A DNA stretch of 64,000 nt from Promethearchaeota archaeon (GTDB taxonomy: Archaea; Asgardarchaeota; Lokiarchaeia; Sigynarchaeales; SOKP01): assembly GCA_013375495.1 (NCBI GenBank), contig JABXKC010000001.1:310001-374000 (forward strand). The letters run 5' to 3'. Numbering within the stretch: the first letter of the stretch is position 1; the number at the start of each line of letters is the position of its first letter. Positions 25,000 to 34,378 of the stretch are shown piece by piece. The position numbers were made by a program, and so were the translations under genes. The notes under the pieces are model-generated. The model saw only the letters and a program-made list of their open reading frames with translations. It did not search any database and was not told the DNA's origin.

Positions 25000-25196
25000 T
25001 AAAACCGCTCATTAGAATCACTCCGGAGATTTAATCGAAATTGCTAGCATAGTTCGATTTACCGAAGTTATACCCGTTTGGGATACCTTTCGGTGGCATT
25101 TCGTGAGGTTGCGATATCTTTTCCGATGATCATGTATTCAAGCATGATTTGAGAAAATGCAAGTATACCCGAAGGCTCATTGCTAGTATTTCATTC
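25000..25196 (-). repeat. Degenerate tandem repeat, copy b
   Basis: Second copy: CTCCGGAGAT (25021-25030), GATTTACC (25056-25063, 253 bases after copy a), then GCGATATCTTTTCC (25111-25124) and a GCTAGTATTTCATTC end aligned with copy a. Reading it in the copy a frame gives stops, so it is not an intact gene. Confidence 0.6.
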
Positions 25197-25245
25197 TATA
25201 TTTTCATATAAAATGTCTCAACGAGCAACTTTTTTTAGCATTAAT

Positions 25246-25400
25246 CCGAAAACTAATGCTCCAAGCTTATATCCGAGGATATAATCTTTCCGTTAAGGAA
25301 AGAAAGTTTTACCCTCCTGTTATACCAGAGGCATTCCAAGAGATTATATCATTGAGAGCAAATACTACTTCTCGATATTCACACGGTAAGGTATGAACAA
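25246..25400 (-). repeat. Degenerate tandem repeat, copy c (partial)
   Basis: Third copy: CGAAAACTAATG start (from about 25247), TATATCCGAGGATATA (about 25268-25283, a hairpin), GTTTTACC (25306-25313, 250 bases after copy b), then a weakly matching remainder. Beyond about 25400 the similarity fades into A/T-rich spacer. Confidence 0.5.
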
Positions 25401-25554
25401 TTTTAATTAAACTACTTTTATATTTAAATGGGACTATTAAGGGATTATTAAAAAATTTCGTCGGAAGGGTTCGGTTAAAAATTTTTTAAGTCGGATTCGT
25501 CAATGGTAAAATGAAAAAATAAAATTTTTAACTCACTTCTAAATCATAATTCAT

Positions 25555-26031
25555 ATGAATATCACATTTTTTGATGCTATGTTCCTTTTTATTGCAGTAC
25601 TATTAAATATATTGATATGTATCATTTTTATCGCGAGGTATAGAGGTCCAGAAGGGTTAGAACATAAGATTGGATATTTTGTAATTGCTTGTGCCATTCC
25701 ATTGGCTATAATTCTAATTAATTACATTTTAATTAGTGTTGATTTATGGATTATTATCTATATTATTATTATTATCAGTTTTTTGATTTTTGAAACAATT
25801 CTAGAATATGTCCTAAAGCTAAACTTTCGAACAAATCTAAAAATTGTAGTTCCTTATGTCTTATTCTATTATATCGCATTTTGGGGATTATTAGCAATTT
25901 CGTTTGTTATTAATTTGGCGGTTGGATTTATTGTGTTTGGTACATTTATGTTAAGCCTAATAATTACTATCTACACGCATAGAAAAGATAAGGAACGAAT
26001 GACATTAAAAAAAAATAATGAAAATAATTAA
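25555..26031 (+). CDS. Small membrane protein, 158 aa
   Basis: This protein has about five hydrophobic helices, with an RYRGPEGLEHK loop after the first and a basic C-terminal tail (HRKDKERMTLKKNN). I recognise no family. It ends convergently with the PolB2-like gene, with four bases of overlap at the stop codons. A TATA-like stretch lies around 25520-25535. Confidence 0.6.
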   Translation: MNITFFDAMFLFIAVLLNILICIIFIARYRGPEGLEHKIGYFVIACAIPLAIILINYILISVDLWIIIYIIIIISFLIFETILEYVLKLNFRTNLKIVVPYVLFYYIAFWGLLAISFVINLAVGFIVFGTFMLSLIITIYTHRKDKERMTLKKNNENN

Positions 26032-28445
26032 TTTATATTCTCTAAAAAGCTAATTAAGTCTTTTTGATTAGATTTCCTCATAACATCCGATTTTATCATT
26101 TCCTCAAGTTCAGGAAACTCGAAAGGAAAAATGTTTTCAAAGGCTCTTTTTAGCAATTCGACATATTTCTTTTTGTCGTACTGATGTTTCTTCTCATCGT
26201 AATGATTTGAGAGAATAACTTTTTTCTCAGGAAAGTCCGGATCAGCATCTGCATTGAGGATAATATATCGAACATTTTTTCCAGGAGTTACCACTACCCC
26301 CGATCTCTCTAGTTGCTTCGCAGCAACAGCTTGATACGAATTAACTTTATATTGAGATGGTTTTCTGGAAACTCTTTGGCGAATTGTAAGTTCTTCTCGC
26401 GAAATTTTACCTGTCTCTATTTTGTCTATGTAATGGTAGAGCATTTTCTTCGCTTTAGGCATTCTTCTCATAAATTCTTCGGTGGTAGTTGCACCTTGAA
26501 ATATATCTATAAATGCATATTGAGCGTCTTTTACTATTTTTGGTACATCCCTGCGTCGAACTTCAATTCCCCGTACCTTTACTTCTCCATTGTTTTTAAT
26601 TCCCCAATAATGACTTAGTGCTGGGATATCGGGTTCTGCACGTGAAGGAAGAAAAACGATAACATTATAGCGTCCGTCCCAACTCATTGGAATACCCACA
26701 CTTTTGGTTATTTCATTAGCAACTTCTTTCGTGACTTCTTCGAACTCTTCAGGAGTACGATCTTTTGTGTCTTTGAGCCAAATCGAATCGACAATTCCAT
26801 GAATAATTTTACAGCCACGTTCTTCAGCAATTTCAGCAGATCGCATTAAAAATTCTCGAGCAAAAGCACAAACGGTTTGATGTGCTTCAATCTTCCCAAA
26901 TCGGGCGTTTTTGAACCCTAAATAGCCAAAGCTTACTACTAAAACCCATTTAAGAGCGATATCAGTGAAGTTATAGCGAACACTTCCTGTTTCTCGAACA
27001 TATTCTTTGTACTTCAATCGTTTTTTTAATGGTAAACTTATAGATTTTGATATTATGCCTTGTCTTTTTGTGCAGATATGAAAGTCCAATCCCGGGACTT
27101 TTATGCCAGTGCCGTCGTCCTTGCAACATTTACAATTAACAGTTTCCGAAGAGACATTAAAGGTTGCCATTAAAGAAGGATACATCGAAGAAAAATCTAG
27201 TTCTACTACTTGATCAAAAACTCCAATAATGGGTTCAAAGATGTGACCGCCACGATCGCTTCTTATTAAATCCATTCCAGTATTGAAGCCTTCGGGACTC
27301 TTCTTGAAAGGAGGAATCAAATGATCAAGTTTGTAAGCGTTATAGAATTGTATTGATTGGAGCGCACCTCCGATAGTTACACGACTTAATCTTTGGAGTG
27401 GAATTCGCGATATTCGTGCAACTTCAATAACTCCAGGGATATTACCCTCAGAGAAATGGAGACTAGCGTACGTTGTTGTGTCTAAATGGAATCTACCAGT
27501 TAAATACACTTGAGTCCTTGAGCGTCGTCTAATTATACCATAAGACATATAATGATCTGAACCCCCAGAAAGGTCAAAGATACACTTTGCCAGAGGCTTT
27601 TTGTCTCGAGATAGGTAAAGATCTTTCGATACTCGATTTTCTGAGGCGCGAGCAACTAAATATGGAAAGAGAAATTCGTCGCCATTTTGAGTAAGGATTA
27701 TATCAGGGTTAAGACGGTCAATTACTTTGCTTATCGTTTTTAGTATATCCGCTTCATTTGTATTGTCGATTCGTATTCTTCGTTTTTTATATCCATCCGC
27801 TCGAGGGATGTTATCTTCGTCATTCTCGACTATGCTGACTTCAGCGTAAGAGATAGGATCGTTGTAATACGGCTTTATCCCTTGGTACTGGATTTTCACA
27901 TCTAACCAAACGGCCCTTAATGGAGGCAAATCGTAGAAAAGTTCTTCGTTATCATCCTGTAAATCTATAGAAACGAGACGCAAAAAATTTGCCTTCTTAG
28001 CATTACCCTTTTCAACTTTGATTTTGAATTGGCAAAAAGACATAGGGAATAGGTCGTTAACATAGAAGTACATCTGAGCTATAGGAAGATCTGTATTGTA
28101 TAAAGTAAACAGTCCGATCTCATTGACTTCTTTAATAGTTTTCTTAAACAGTGATGGTTTTTCGACTGTGACGCCAAGAGCTCTCGACTTCTCGTAATCT
28201 TCCAACCTCACATACTTTTCGCAGATTCGCACCTTCTTTACATTTTGATTCTGCGCAAGAATGTATTGCATTCTCTTAAAGTCGTTACCAACATCGTCTT
28301 TAGGGACAGCAAAGAACTCGGGAGAAAATTCCTGAAAAATTCTTATTACTTTCCGTTCTTCTTCAGTTTTTACCCAAAGGATAACTCCTTCACTATAAGT
28401 AGATGCGTCTAAGAGCCACCCCTTGAATGCTATTTGTGAGTCCAC
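26028..28445 (-). CDS. PolB2-like B-family DNA polymerase with altered active-site motifs
   Basis: This 805-residue polymerase starts at GTG 28445, two bases after the stop of the 90-residue gene. The polymerase A motif DFSSMYPSL (about residue 415) is intact. Motif C reads HGIVDS, so the first Asp of the usual DTD is Ile. Motif B lacks its Asn (VVSFGYLG). The exonuclease motifs are lost: Exo I reads LDVKI instead of DIE (about residue 180), and Exo II reads NGDEFLFPYL with Leu for Asp. These are the changes I associate with archaeal PolB2, a damage-induced polymerase in Sulfolobales. A cysteine cluster (CKCC plus a later Cys) follows motif A. A role in damage tolerance is likely. Confidence 0.85.
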   Translation of the reverse strand: MDSQIAFKGWLLDASTYSEGVILWVKTEEERKVIRIFQEFSPEFFAVPKDDVGNDFKRMQYILAQNQNVKKVRICEKYVRLEDYEKSRALGVTVEKPSLFKKTIKEVNEIGLFTLYNTDLPIAQMYFYVNDLFPMSFCQFKIKVEKGNAKKANFLRLVSIDLQDDNEELFYDLPPLRAVWLDVKIQYQGIKPYYNDPISYAEVSIVENDEDNIPRADGYKKRRIRIDNTNEADILKTISKVIDRLNPDIILTQNGDEFLFPYLVARASENRVSKDLYLSRDKKPLAKCIFDLSGGSDHYMSYGIIRRRSRTQVYLTGRFHLDTTTYASLHFSEGNIPGVIEVARISRIPLQRLSRVTIGGALQSIQFYNAYKLDHLIPPFKKSPEGFNTGMDLIRSDRGGHIFEPIIGVFDQVVELDFSSMYPSLMATFNVSSETVNCKCCKDDGTGIKVPGLDFHICTKRQGIISKSISLPLKKRLKYKEYVRETGSVRYNFTDIALKWVLVVSFGYLGFKNARFGKIEAHQTVCAFAREFLMRSAEIAEERGCKIIHGIVDSIWLKDTKDRTPEEFEEVTKEVANEITKSVGIPMSWDGRYNVIVFLPSRAEPDIPALSHYWGIKNNGEVKVRGIEVRRRDVPKIVKDAQYAFIDIFQGATTTEEFMRRMPKAKKMLYHYIDKIETGKISREELTIRQRVSRKPSQYKVNSYQAVAAKQLERSGVVVTPGKNVRYIILNADADPDFPEKKVILSNHYDEKKHQYDKKKYVELLKRAFENIFPFEFPELEEMIKSDVMRKSNQKDLISFLENIN

Positions 28446-28447
28446 TT

Positions 28448-28720
28448 CTATCCTTTTCCTTCTATTTTTTCCTCTAATTCTTCAATCTTCTTTTCTAAGG
28501 TCTTAATTTTCTTTGCTTGCTCAATTGCAAACGACATAAAAAGAATCTCGGAGAGCATTGGACGAGCGCTTAAGCTGCCAGCGTCAGCGTGAATTCTAGC
28601 AAAATTCATCAGTTTGTCAAAGATTTTTTGGTCCTCTGGTCTTAATGCTCTTTTAAAGTCTTTCCAGCTTTCTATCTCGTGTTCTAACGCTGGCCTAAAA
28701 GCAGGTACAGTTCTTCCCAT
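28448..28720 (-). CDS. Small PolB2-linked helical protein, 90 aa
   Basis: This 90-residue protein starts MGRTVPAFRPALEHEIESW and has a mid part rich in helix-forming residues. It ends in a coiled coil (IKTLEKKIEELEEKIEGKG). The MGRTVPxxR...W start resembles a conserved archaeal small family that I recall beside PolB2 genes. Its stop is two bases before the polymerase start, so the pair is translationally coupled. It is probably an accessory or subunit of the polymerase. No enzymatic motif is visible. Confidence 0.75.
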   Translation of the reverse strand: MGRTVPAFRPALEHEIESWKDFKRALRPEDQKIFDKLMNFARIHADAGSLSARPMLSEILFMSFAIEQAKKIKTLEKKIEELEEKIEGKG

Positions 28721-28885
28721 ATTTTACACGTTCAGTATTGTTTCAAGTGTCTCGGTAGTAAGTCTTTCAGAAAATTTAAAGAAAAATACCTTTGAAATTT
28801 TCTAATTTTTTTGATTTTTTTAATAATCCTACCTCTTCTCCTTTACTGTCAATAGGTTTATAAATTATTCCTCACATTTTTTTTT

Positions 28886-29296
28886 ATGAACGAAGAATTA
28901 AAAAACTGGCACGCGCCTTGTGGAATTTATTGTAAAAGATGTCCGGGAGTTCAGGCTTATAATTGTAAAGGTTGTAGAACTCACGAGGGACAGATATTGG
29001 ACTTTCCAGTATGTAAAACGTTTCAATGTATTACTGAAAAAGGGCATGATTTTTGTTACGAATGTAGCGAGTTCCCATGTGAAAAGTTACAGACTATTGT
29101 AAATTTTGAGATTTTTGCTCCTCATAATTCAAAAATTTACAATTTATTAATGATTAAAAAATTAGGGCTCTCCAACTGGGACAAAATTTGTGAGGAAAAA
29201 TCAGATCTTTACTATAAAGGGAAAAAAATTCAGTTTGGTGGAGATCCTTTGACTCTTGAAGAGAAAGATCCAAATTTCTATAAAAAGAAAGAATAA
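28886..29296 (+). CDS. DUF3795-family cysteine-rich protein
   Basis: This 136-residue protein has the DUF3795 cysteine pattern: CGIYCKRCPG, NCKGCRTH, CKTFQCI, CYECSEFPC, then a helical tail ending in the usual basic segment. The family is widespread in archaea and anaerobes and presumably binds metal, with no established function. It reads opposite to the polymerase module and lies inside it. It was probably inserted or kept there by chance. Confidence 0.85.
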   Translation: MNEELKNWHAPCGIYCKRCPGVQAYNCKGCRTHEGQILDFPVCKTFQCITEKGHDFCYECSEFPCEKLQTIVNFEIFAPHNSKIYNLLMIKKLGLSNWDKICEEKSDLYYKGKKIQFGGDPLTLEEKDPNFYKKKE

Positions 29297-29310
29297 TTTA
29301 TTTAATCGTT

Positions 29311-29445
29311 CTATTGGTTCGCTTTCCATTCCTTGTAGGCTTTTGTCATATTGCCACAATGAATTGCTTTTTTGCCTGTTTCTTTTTCAAACTGCTCTTG
29401 CAATGCCTTTTCAGCTCCAGTAGCGGGAGCTTTCTTTTTTGCCAT
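29311..29445 (-). CDS. Microprotein, 44 aa
   Basis: The frame reads MAKKKAPATGAEKALQEQ, then FEKETGKKAIHCGNMTKAYKEW and stops. It is basic and helical, with a single cysteine. It lies between the RadA-like gene (80 bases upstream on the same strand) and the convergent DUF3795 gene. The coding look (AT-rich third positions, basic start) supports it, but there is no strong ribosome binding site. It could belong to the polymerase/RadA-like module. Confidence 0.5.
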   Translation of the reverse strand: MAKKKAPATGAEKALQEQFEKETGKKAIHCGNMTKAYKEWKANQ

Positions 29446-29524
29446 GTTTTTAAACTCTCTTCTTGTTATGTATTATCCAATGTTTCTAAGTTTCGATTTA
29501 TATTGTTTATTATTTAAATATTTC

Positions 29525-30286
29525 TTAATGATTGATCCAACAATCTAAAGTCGTATTTTTCGTGAGATTTGCCAAATTTCTTTTAGGAATTCGCGGTTTC
29601 CATTTTAAAATGCGGGTTTCCGGCAAGTAAGGGTGTTGAACAAGAACATACTCTGTATATCGCTCGTCTTCGTTTATCATTACTAATACGCTTCCGAAAT
29701 GGGAGAGAATTTTTCCGCCATTTGGCCTATAAAGAGAATATTCGTTTAGAGGAGCAGTTAAGACGATTAGCGGCTTTGTTTTAGAGAGAATCGTTTTAAT
29801 CCCATTAATCGCTCTTAGTAAATCCTCAAACGTCTGCTTTTCGTAACTCTGAAACAGCGTAGTAATACCAGAAATTAAAACAACCTTTACCTGTTCAAGT
29901 TTAGAGAGCCGATTCTCTAAAAGCTCTACCATTTGATCCCAAGTAAATGCGCGAGCAATCAGAATATTCTCTAACACTTTTTTAGGCGATAGATTTTGAG
30001 AAACTGCGAACTTGCTTACATTATACGGGTTAAACCGGTTGTTTGCATCAATGAACGCAACTGTAATATCCTCTCCAAAACCACCATTATTGAAAGATTT
30101 TTGAGCAATAACAGCAGTAGTCAATAAAATGTTCGCACACTTCTTTTTATCGCCATAAAGGAGGTGAATTAAATCTTTTTGAAAGCCTCCATCTCCCAAT
30201 ATCTCATCCAGAGTTGAATCTCCGCTTGGAACCGACGGAATTCTCTTGTTTTTATTGTATACATTAAACCCCGATTTGAAAGGCAT
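29525..30286 (-). CDS. RadA/RecA-fold protein with degenerate Walker motifs
   Basis: This 253-residue protein follows the RadA/KaiC core layout: SGDSTLDEILGDGGFQKDLIHLLYG, a RecA-type strand order, AFTWDQMVELLENR, and VKVVLISGITTLFQ where RadA has the Walker B. The Walker A position reads YGDKKKCAN and lacks GKT. The Walker B aspartate is replaced by Gly. It is therefore probably not an active ATPase but a structural RecA-like partner. It shares strand and neighbourhood with the PolB2-like polymerase. Bacterial ImuA in translesion mutasomes is a possible analogy (inference). Confidence 0.75.
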   Translation of the reverse strand: MPFKSGFNVYNKNKRIPSVPSGDSTLDEILGDGGFQKDLIHLLYGDKKKCANILLTTAVIAQKSFNNGGFGEDITVAFIDANNRFNPYNVSKFAVSQNLSPKKVLENILIARAFTWDQMVELLENRLSKLEQVKVVLISGITTLFQSYEKQTFEDLLRAINGIKTILSKTKPLIVLTAPLNEYSLYRPNGGKILSHFGSVLVMINEDERYTEYVLVQHPYLPETRILKWKPRIPKRNLANLTKNTTLDCWINH

Positions 30287-30657
30287 TACATAAGTGACGG
30301 TCCCCTCAAAATAAAACTAGGTTACTCCGACAATTTTCTAAAATTTGCATATGATGTATATATATATATTAAGATGTTGGTTCCAGTGAGAACCATAATT
30401 CCTTTTAAGAGTAAGAGCGTTTTATGGAGACGGGGGGAGGATAGTAAAAGTAAAAATAAAAAAGGATTAATACGTTCGAGGTTTTTGGGTGCCGACGAAA
30501 ATGAGTAGAGCTAAATAGACAAATTTATGAAGTATCTACTTCTTCTAAAAACCATTGAAAACGATCACTTATATCAAAACTTTATATCTAATTCTATCAA
30601 TAATTAATATTAACAAATTTTATTTAATCAAAAAAAGAAAATATGTGAGTATGAAAA
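30287..30657. other. Intergenic region with small stem-loop and G-rich patch
   Basis: This divergent spacer lies between the RadA-like gene and the acyl-CoA synthetase. It holds an alternating TA run (about 30356-30369), a 6-bp stem-loop TGGTTC/GAACCA (30378-30395), and an unusually G-rich stretch (GAGACGGGGGGAGGA, about 30427-30441) in otherwise A/T DNA. A TATA-like CTTTATATCTA near 30580 suits the synthetase promoter. A small RNA is possible but not shown. Confidence 0.35.
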
Positions 30658-32370
30658 ATGTCAAATCCGTACGAAAGTAGATTTTGGTGTAAGAATTGGG
30701 ACCCAGGTGTCACTGATATCGATCCGAAAGAATTCGAAACCACTTATCCTGGGTTTATGAGAGAGATGTTCGATAAATATCCAGATGTCATGGCTCTTTC
30801 TTATCAAGGCTTAGAAATGTCCTTCAAAGATGTAGACAAGCGTTCCAATCAATTCGCTAATATGCTAATTGAAAATGGGTTTAAGAAAGGAGACGCTGTA
30901 GGTATTAATTTAGCAAATATTCCAGAATATATCTATTCCGTAGTTGGTACACTTAAAGCAGGATGTATTGTTTCTGGTGTTAGCCCTTTAATGTCTGAAG
31001 TTCAGATGCAGTATCAGTTGAGCGATCTTGGAACAGGAGGGAAACAGGTTGCCTTAGTAACGCTTGATGCAATATTTGAACATAGATTGAAAAAGATTGC
31101 TGAGAAATTACCACAATTAAAGGTTGTTGTATGGACAAGTGTCATCGGATCGTTTGATAAAGAATCACAGGCTAAAATTAAGGCGGTTCAAGACATTCCT
31201 TCTGGAGAAGTCACTCCAATAGAAGGAAAAGTTGTTTATAATTACCAAGACGATGTTTTTGCAAATTTTTCTGATGAATTACCAAAAGTGGATATTTCAC
31301 CAGATGATATTGGCTGGATCCAATACACGGGTGGAACAACAGGACCACCCAAGGGTGCGATGCTGAGTCACCGAAATTGTATGTCTAATTTGTTAAGTAT
31401 GAGAGCTTGGTTACAATGGGAAGAAGGAGATGGAATGATGTTATCTGGGTTCCCAATGTTTCACATCGCGGGGCTAACGGTGTGCGAAGGTGCCCTTTCC
31501 TTAGGGTGGGGCCAAATCCTCATTGCTAATCCCAGAGATGCGCTTCATATCTGTAATCAAATGAAAATATATAATCCAACCGTTCTAGTAAATGTACCAT
31601 CTTTATATCAGATTTTAATAAATTTTAAAAAGTTCAAGCGCTTAGACCATTCAAAATTACGAATGTGCATTTCGGCAGCCTCTCCATTTCCAAAAGAGTC
31701 TCAAGAGAAGCTGGAAGCGATAGTTGGTCGAGGGAAATTACTAGAACTATACGGGATGACTGAACTTAGCCCCGTTGCGACGATGAATCCATCTATAGGA
31801 ACAAAACAATTAGGTAAGGTGGGTATGCCTATTCAAAATGTAGACTTAAAACTAGTGGATCCCGATACAGGTGAGGTAGTTCCTTTAGGAGAACCTGGAG
31901 AAATATGCGTGAAAGGTCCATTAGTAATGCAGGGATACTACAATAAACCAGAAGAAACAGCAAAGGCTATTGACAAGGATGGTTATATGCATAGCGGGGA
32001 TGTAGGAATAATGGATGAGGATGGCTATCTTAGGATTGTCGATCGAACTAAGGACATGATTATTGTAGGTGGTTTTAAGGTTTTTAGCGCGAAAGTAGAG
32101 GACACTCTTGCTAAACATCCTGCAATCGGAATGGTCGCTTTAGTGGGCATCCCAAATCCGGATAGACCTGGCTCTGAAATAGTGAAAGCATTTGTACAGA
32201 TGGACCCCGATTTTGAATTTGATGGAAATAAAGAAGCATTAAAAGAGGATATAATATCTTTTGCAAAAGAGAATTGTGCCCCTTATGAGGTCCCAAAATT
32301 AATAGAAATCTCAGAAGAGCTTCCTTTAACGGTAGTTGGTAAGGTAGATAAGAAAGTACTTCGTAAGTAA
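30658..32370 (+). CDS. AMP-forming acyl-CoA synthetase (copy 1)
   Basis: This 570-residue ANL-superfamily ligase has the phosphate loop YTGGTTGPPKGAML (about residue 222), YGMTELSP, the hinge region GDVGIMDEDGYLRIVDRTKDMIIVGG with the conserved Asp and Arg, and the catalytic lysine in GKVDKKVLRK at the C-terminus. It should activate a carboxylic acid, probably a fatty or aromatic acid, to its CoA thioester via an acyl-adenylate. It lacks an ER or membrane signal. A close tandem copy follows 192 bases later. Confidence 0.88.
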   Translation: MSNPYESRFWCKNWDPGVTDIDPKEFETTYPGFMREMFDKYPDVMALSYQGLEMSFKDVDKRSNQFANMLIENGFKKGDAVGINLANIPEYIYSVVGTLKAGCIVSGVSPLMSEVQMQYQLSDLGTGGKQVALVTLDAIFEHRLKKIAEKLPQLKVVVWTSVIGSFDKESQAKIKAVQDIPSGEVTPIEGKVVYNYQDDVFANFSDELPKVDISPDDIGWIQYTGGTTGPPKGAMLSHRNCMSNLLSMRAWLQWEEGDGMMLSGFPMFHIAGLTVCEGALSLGWGQILIANPRDALHICNQMKIYNPTVLVNVPSLYQILINFKKFKRLDHSKLRMCISAASPFPKESQEKLEAIVGRGKLLELYGMTELSPVATMNPSIGTKQLGKVGMPIQNVDLKLVDPDTGEVVPLGEPGEICVKGPLVMQGYYNKPEETAKAIDKDGYMHSGDVGIMDEDGYLRIVDRTKDMIIVGGFKVFSAKVEDTLAKHPAIGMVALVGIPNPDRPGSEIVKAFVQMDPDFEFDGNKEALKEDIISFAKENCAPYEVPKLIEISEELPLTVVGKVDKKVLRK

Positions 32371-32562
32371 GATCAAAGAAATAGTTCCTGTATAAATTAA
32401 ATCAAAATTTTTTCTTTTTATTTTTCTGTTAAAAAATATTATTCTATAACTCTTTTTCTATATAATTCTCAAGAAAAATCTCAAACTTAAAACTTTAAAT
32501 CTAAATGATTCAATATTATTTATTAATACTTTTTTTCGAAAAAAACGAATAATAAGAACTCG

Positions 32563-34278
32563 ATGTTAAATATGTCGTATAAAGATAAAATATGGAAAAA
32601 ATCTTGGGATAATCATGTCAAGGATTTAGATCCTAAAGAATTTGAGATGACTTATCCCACAGCAATTCGACAAACCATGGAAGAATTCCCCGATAAAATG
32701 GCTTTTGATTATTTAGGGGTATCATTTACCTATAAAGAGTTGGATGAGGCTTCAAATCAATTTGCTAATATGTTAATTGAAAATAGCTTTAAAACAGGAG
32801 ATGTAGTAGGTATTAATTTGCCAAATACGCCCGAATATTTGATGGGAGTAATTGGTACGTTAAAAGCAGGCTGTATCGTTTCAGGAGTTTCTCCACTCCT
32901 TTCAGACGTTCAAATGCAATATCAATTGAATGATTTAGGAACTGGAGGGAATAAAGTTGCTTTGTTAACTTTAGACGCAATTTTTGCTGGGAGGTTGGTA
33001 AAAATCGCTTCAAAAATACCGCAGTTAAAATTAGCGATAACTACGAGCGTAGGAGGATACCTTCCGAAAATAAAGCAGGTTTTGGGGAAATTAATTGGTA
33101 AGATTCCAAAAGGAAAGGTGACACCTTTAGAAGGAGTAACTGTAATAGATTTTCACAAAGATCTACTTCCTACCTATTCTAAAGAATTACCAAAAGAAAG
33201 TGCAAAACCAGATGATTTAGCTTTCATTCAATACACTGGAGGTACAACAGGACCTCCTAAAGGAGCGATGTTAACCCATAAAAATATCGTATCCGATATA
33301 GTTATCTTTCAAAAATGGCTAAATTGGGAAGCAGGCAAGGGAGTCGCTCTTTCAGGATTTCCGTTCTTCCACATTGCAGGAACATTTACGACCTTGAATG
33401 TAATCTATCTTGGTTGGAGTCAAATCTTAATACCCAATCCGCGTGATTCAGATCACATTATAAAAGAAATGGCAAAATACACCCCATCAGTCTTAGCAAA
33501 TGTGCCTTCTCTATATCAAATTTTAATGAAAAATCCAAAATTTAAAGACTTGGACCACTCAAAATTAGATTTTTGTGTATCTGCTGCTGCACCCTTCCCT
33601 AAAGAATCTCAAAAAGAATTTGAAGACATAATTGGTAAAGGTAAACTAATAGAAGCTTATGGAATGACAGAGACTTCTCCGCTTACTGCAAGCAATCCAT
33701 CTAAAGGCGTTAAGAAACTTGGAAGTATAGGACTTCCTCTAAATAACGAAGATTTGAAATTAATGGATCCCAATACAGGAAAAGAAGTACCCTTAGGAGA
33801 ACCGGGTGAAATATGCGTAAAAGGTCCACAGGTAATGAGAGGTTATTTCAATAAACCAGAAGAAACTAAAAAAGCAATTGATCAAGATGGATTTATGCAC
33901 ACTGGGGACGTTGGAGTAATGGACGAAGATGGTTATATGAAAATCGTGGATAGAACTAAAGATATGATAATTGTCGGAGGTTTTAAAGTGTTTTCAGCAA
34001 AATTAGAAGACACTTTAACTCAACATCCTGCTATTGGAATGGTTGCCACTATAGGAGTTGATAACCCTGAAAGACCTGGTTCAGAAATCGTAAAGGCGTT
34101 TATACAATTAGACCCTGACTATAGTTACGACGGAAACGAGGAAGCCTTAAAGAACGCTATTACTGCGTATGCAAAAGAGAACTGTTCTCCCTATGAAGTA
34201 CCAAAACTAATAGAAATAACTGAAGAACTTCCATTGACTACTGTTGGTAAGGTCGACAAAAAAGTTTTAAGAAAATAA
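32563..34278 (+). CDS. AMP-forming acyl-CoA synthetase (copy 2)
   Basis: This 571-residue paralogue is highly similar along its full length to the 30658 gene. It has the same loop YTGGTTGPPKGAML, YGMTETSP, VDRTKDMIIVGG and the C-terminal GKVDKKVLRK. Differences cluster in the mid-region that lines the acyl pocket (about residues 130-190 and 230-300), so the two copies may prefer different acids. The duplication is tandem and in the same direction, with separate A/T-rich promoters. An enoyl-CoA hydratase at 51 kb could act downstream in acyl-CoA metabolism. Confidence 0.88.
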   Translation: MLNMSYKDKIWKKSWDNHVKDLDPKEFEMTYPTAIRQTMEEFPDKMAFDYLGVSFTYKELDEASNQFANMLIENSFKTGDVVGINLPNTPEYLMGVIGTLKAGCIVSGVSPLLSDVQMQYQLNDLGTGGNKVALLTLDAIFAGRLVKIASKIPQLKLAITTSVGGYLPKIKQVLGKLIGKIPKGKVTPLEGVTVIDFHKDLLPTYSKELPKESAKPDDLAFIQYTGGTTGPPKGAMLTHKNIVSDIVIFQKWLNWEAGKGVALSGFPFFHIAGTFTTLNVIYLGWSQILIPNPRDSDHIIKEMAKYTPSVLANVPSLYQILMKNPKFKDLDHSKLDFCVSAAAPFPKESQKEFEDIIGKGKLIEAYGMTETSPLTASNPSKGVKKLGSIGLPLNNEDLKLMDPNTGKEVPLGEPGEICVKGPQVMRGYFNKPEETKKAIDQDGFMHTGDVGVMDEDGYMKIVDRTKDMIIVGGFKVFSAKLEDTLTQHPAIGMVATIGVDNPERPGSEIVKAFIQLDPDYSYDGNEEALKNAITAYAKENCSPYEVPKLIEITEELPLTTVGKVDKKVLRK

Positions 34279-34378
34279 ATTCTTGATGTTTTCTATAATC
34301 TAATTAACTATTTTTTTTTAATTTTTATATCTTATAAATTAGAACGATGCTAAAATCAGATCAATTATTTTAAAATTA

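Noticed and set aside
24960..25080. tRNA-like GTTCGA motifs in the repeat block
   Set aside because: No acceptor or anticodon stems pair around them. The motif recurs only because the block is repeated.
30356..30369. Alternating TA run as a functional repeat
   Set aside because: Short TA runs are expected in DNA of this composition, and nothing ties it to a gene.
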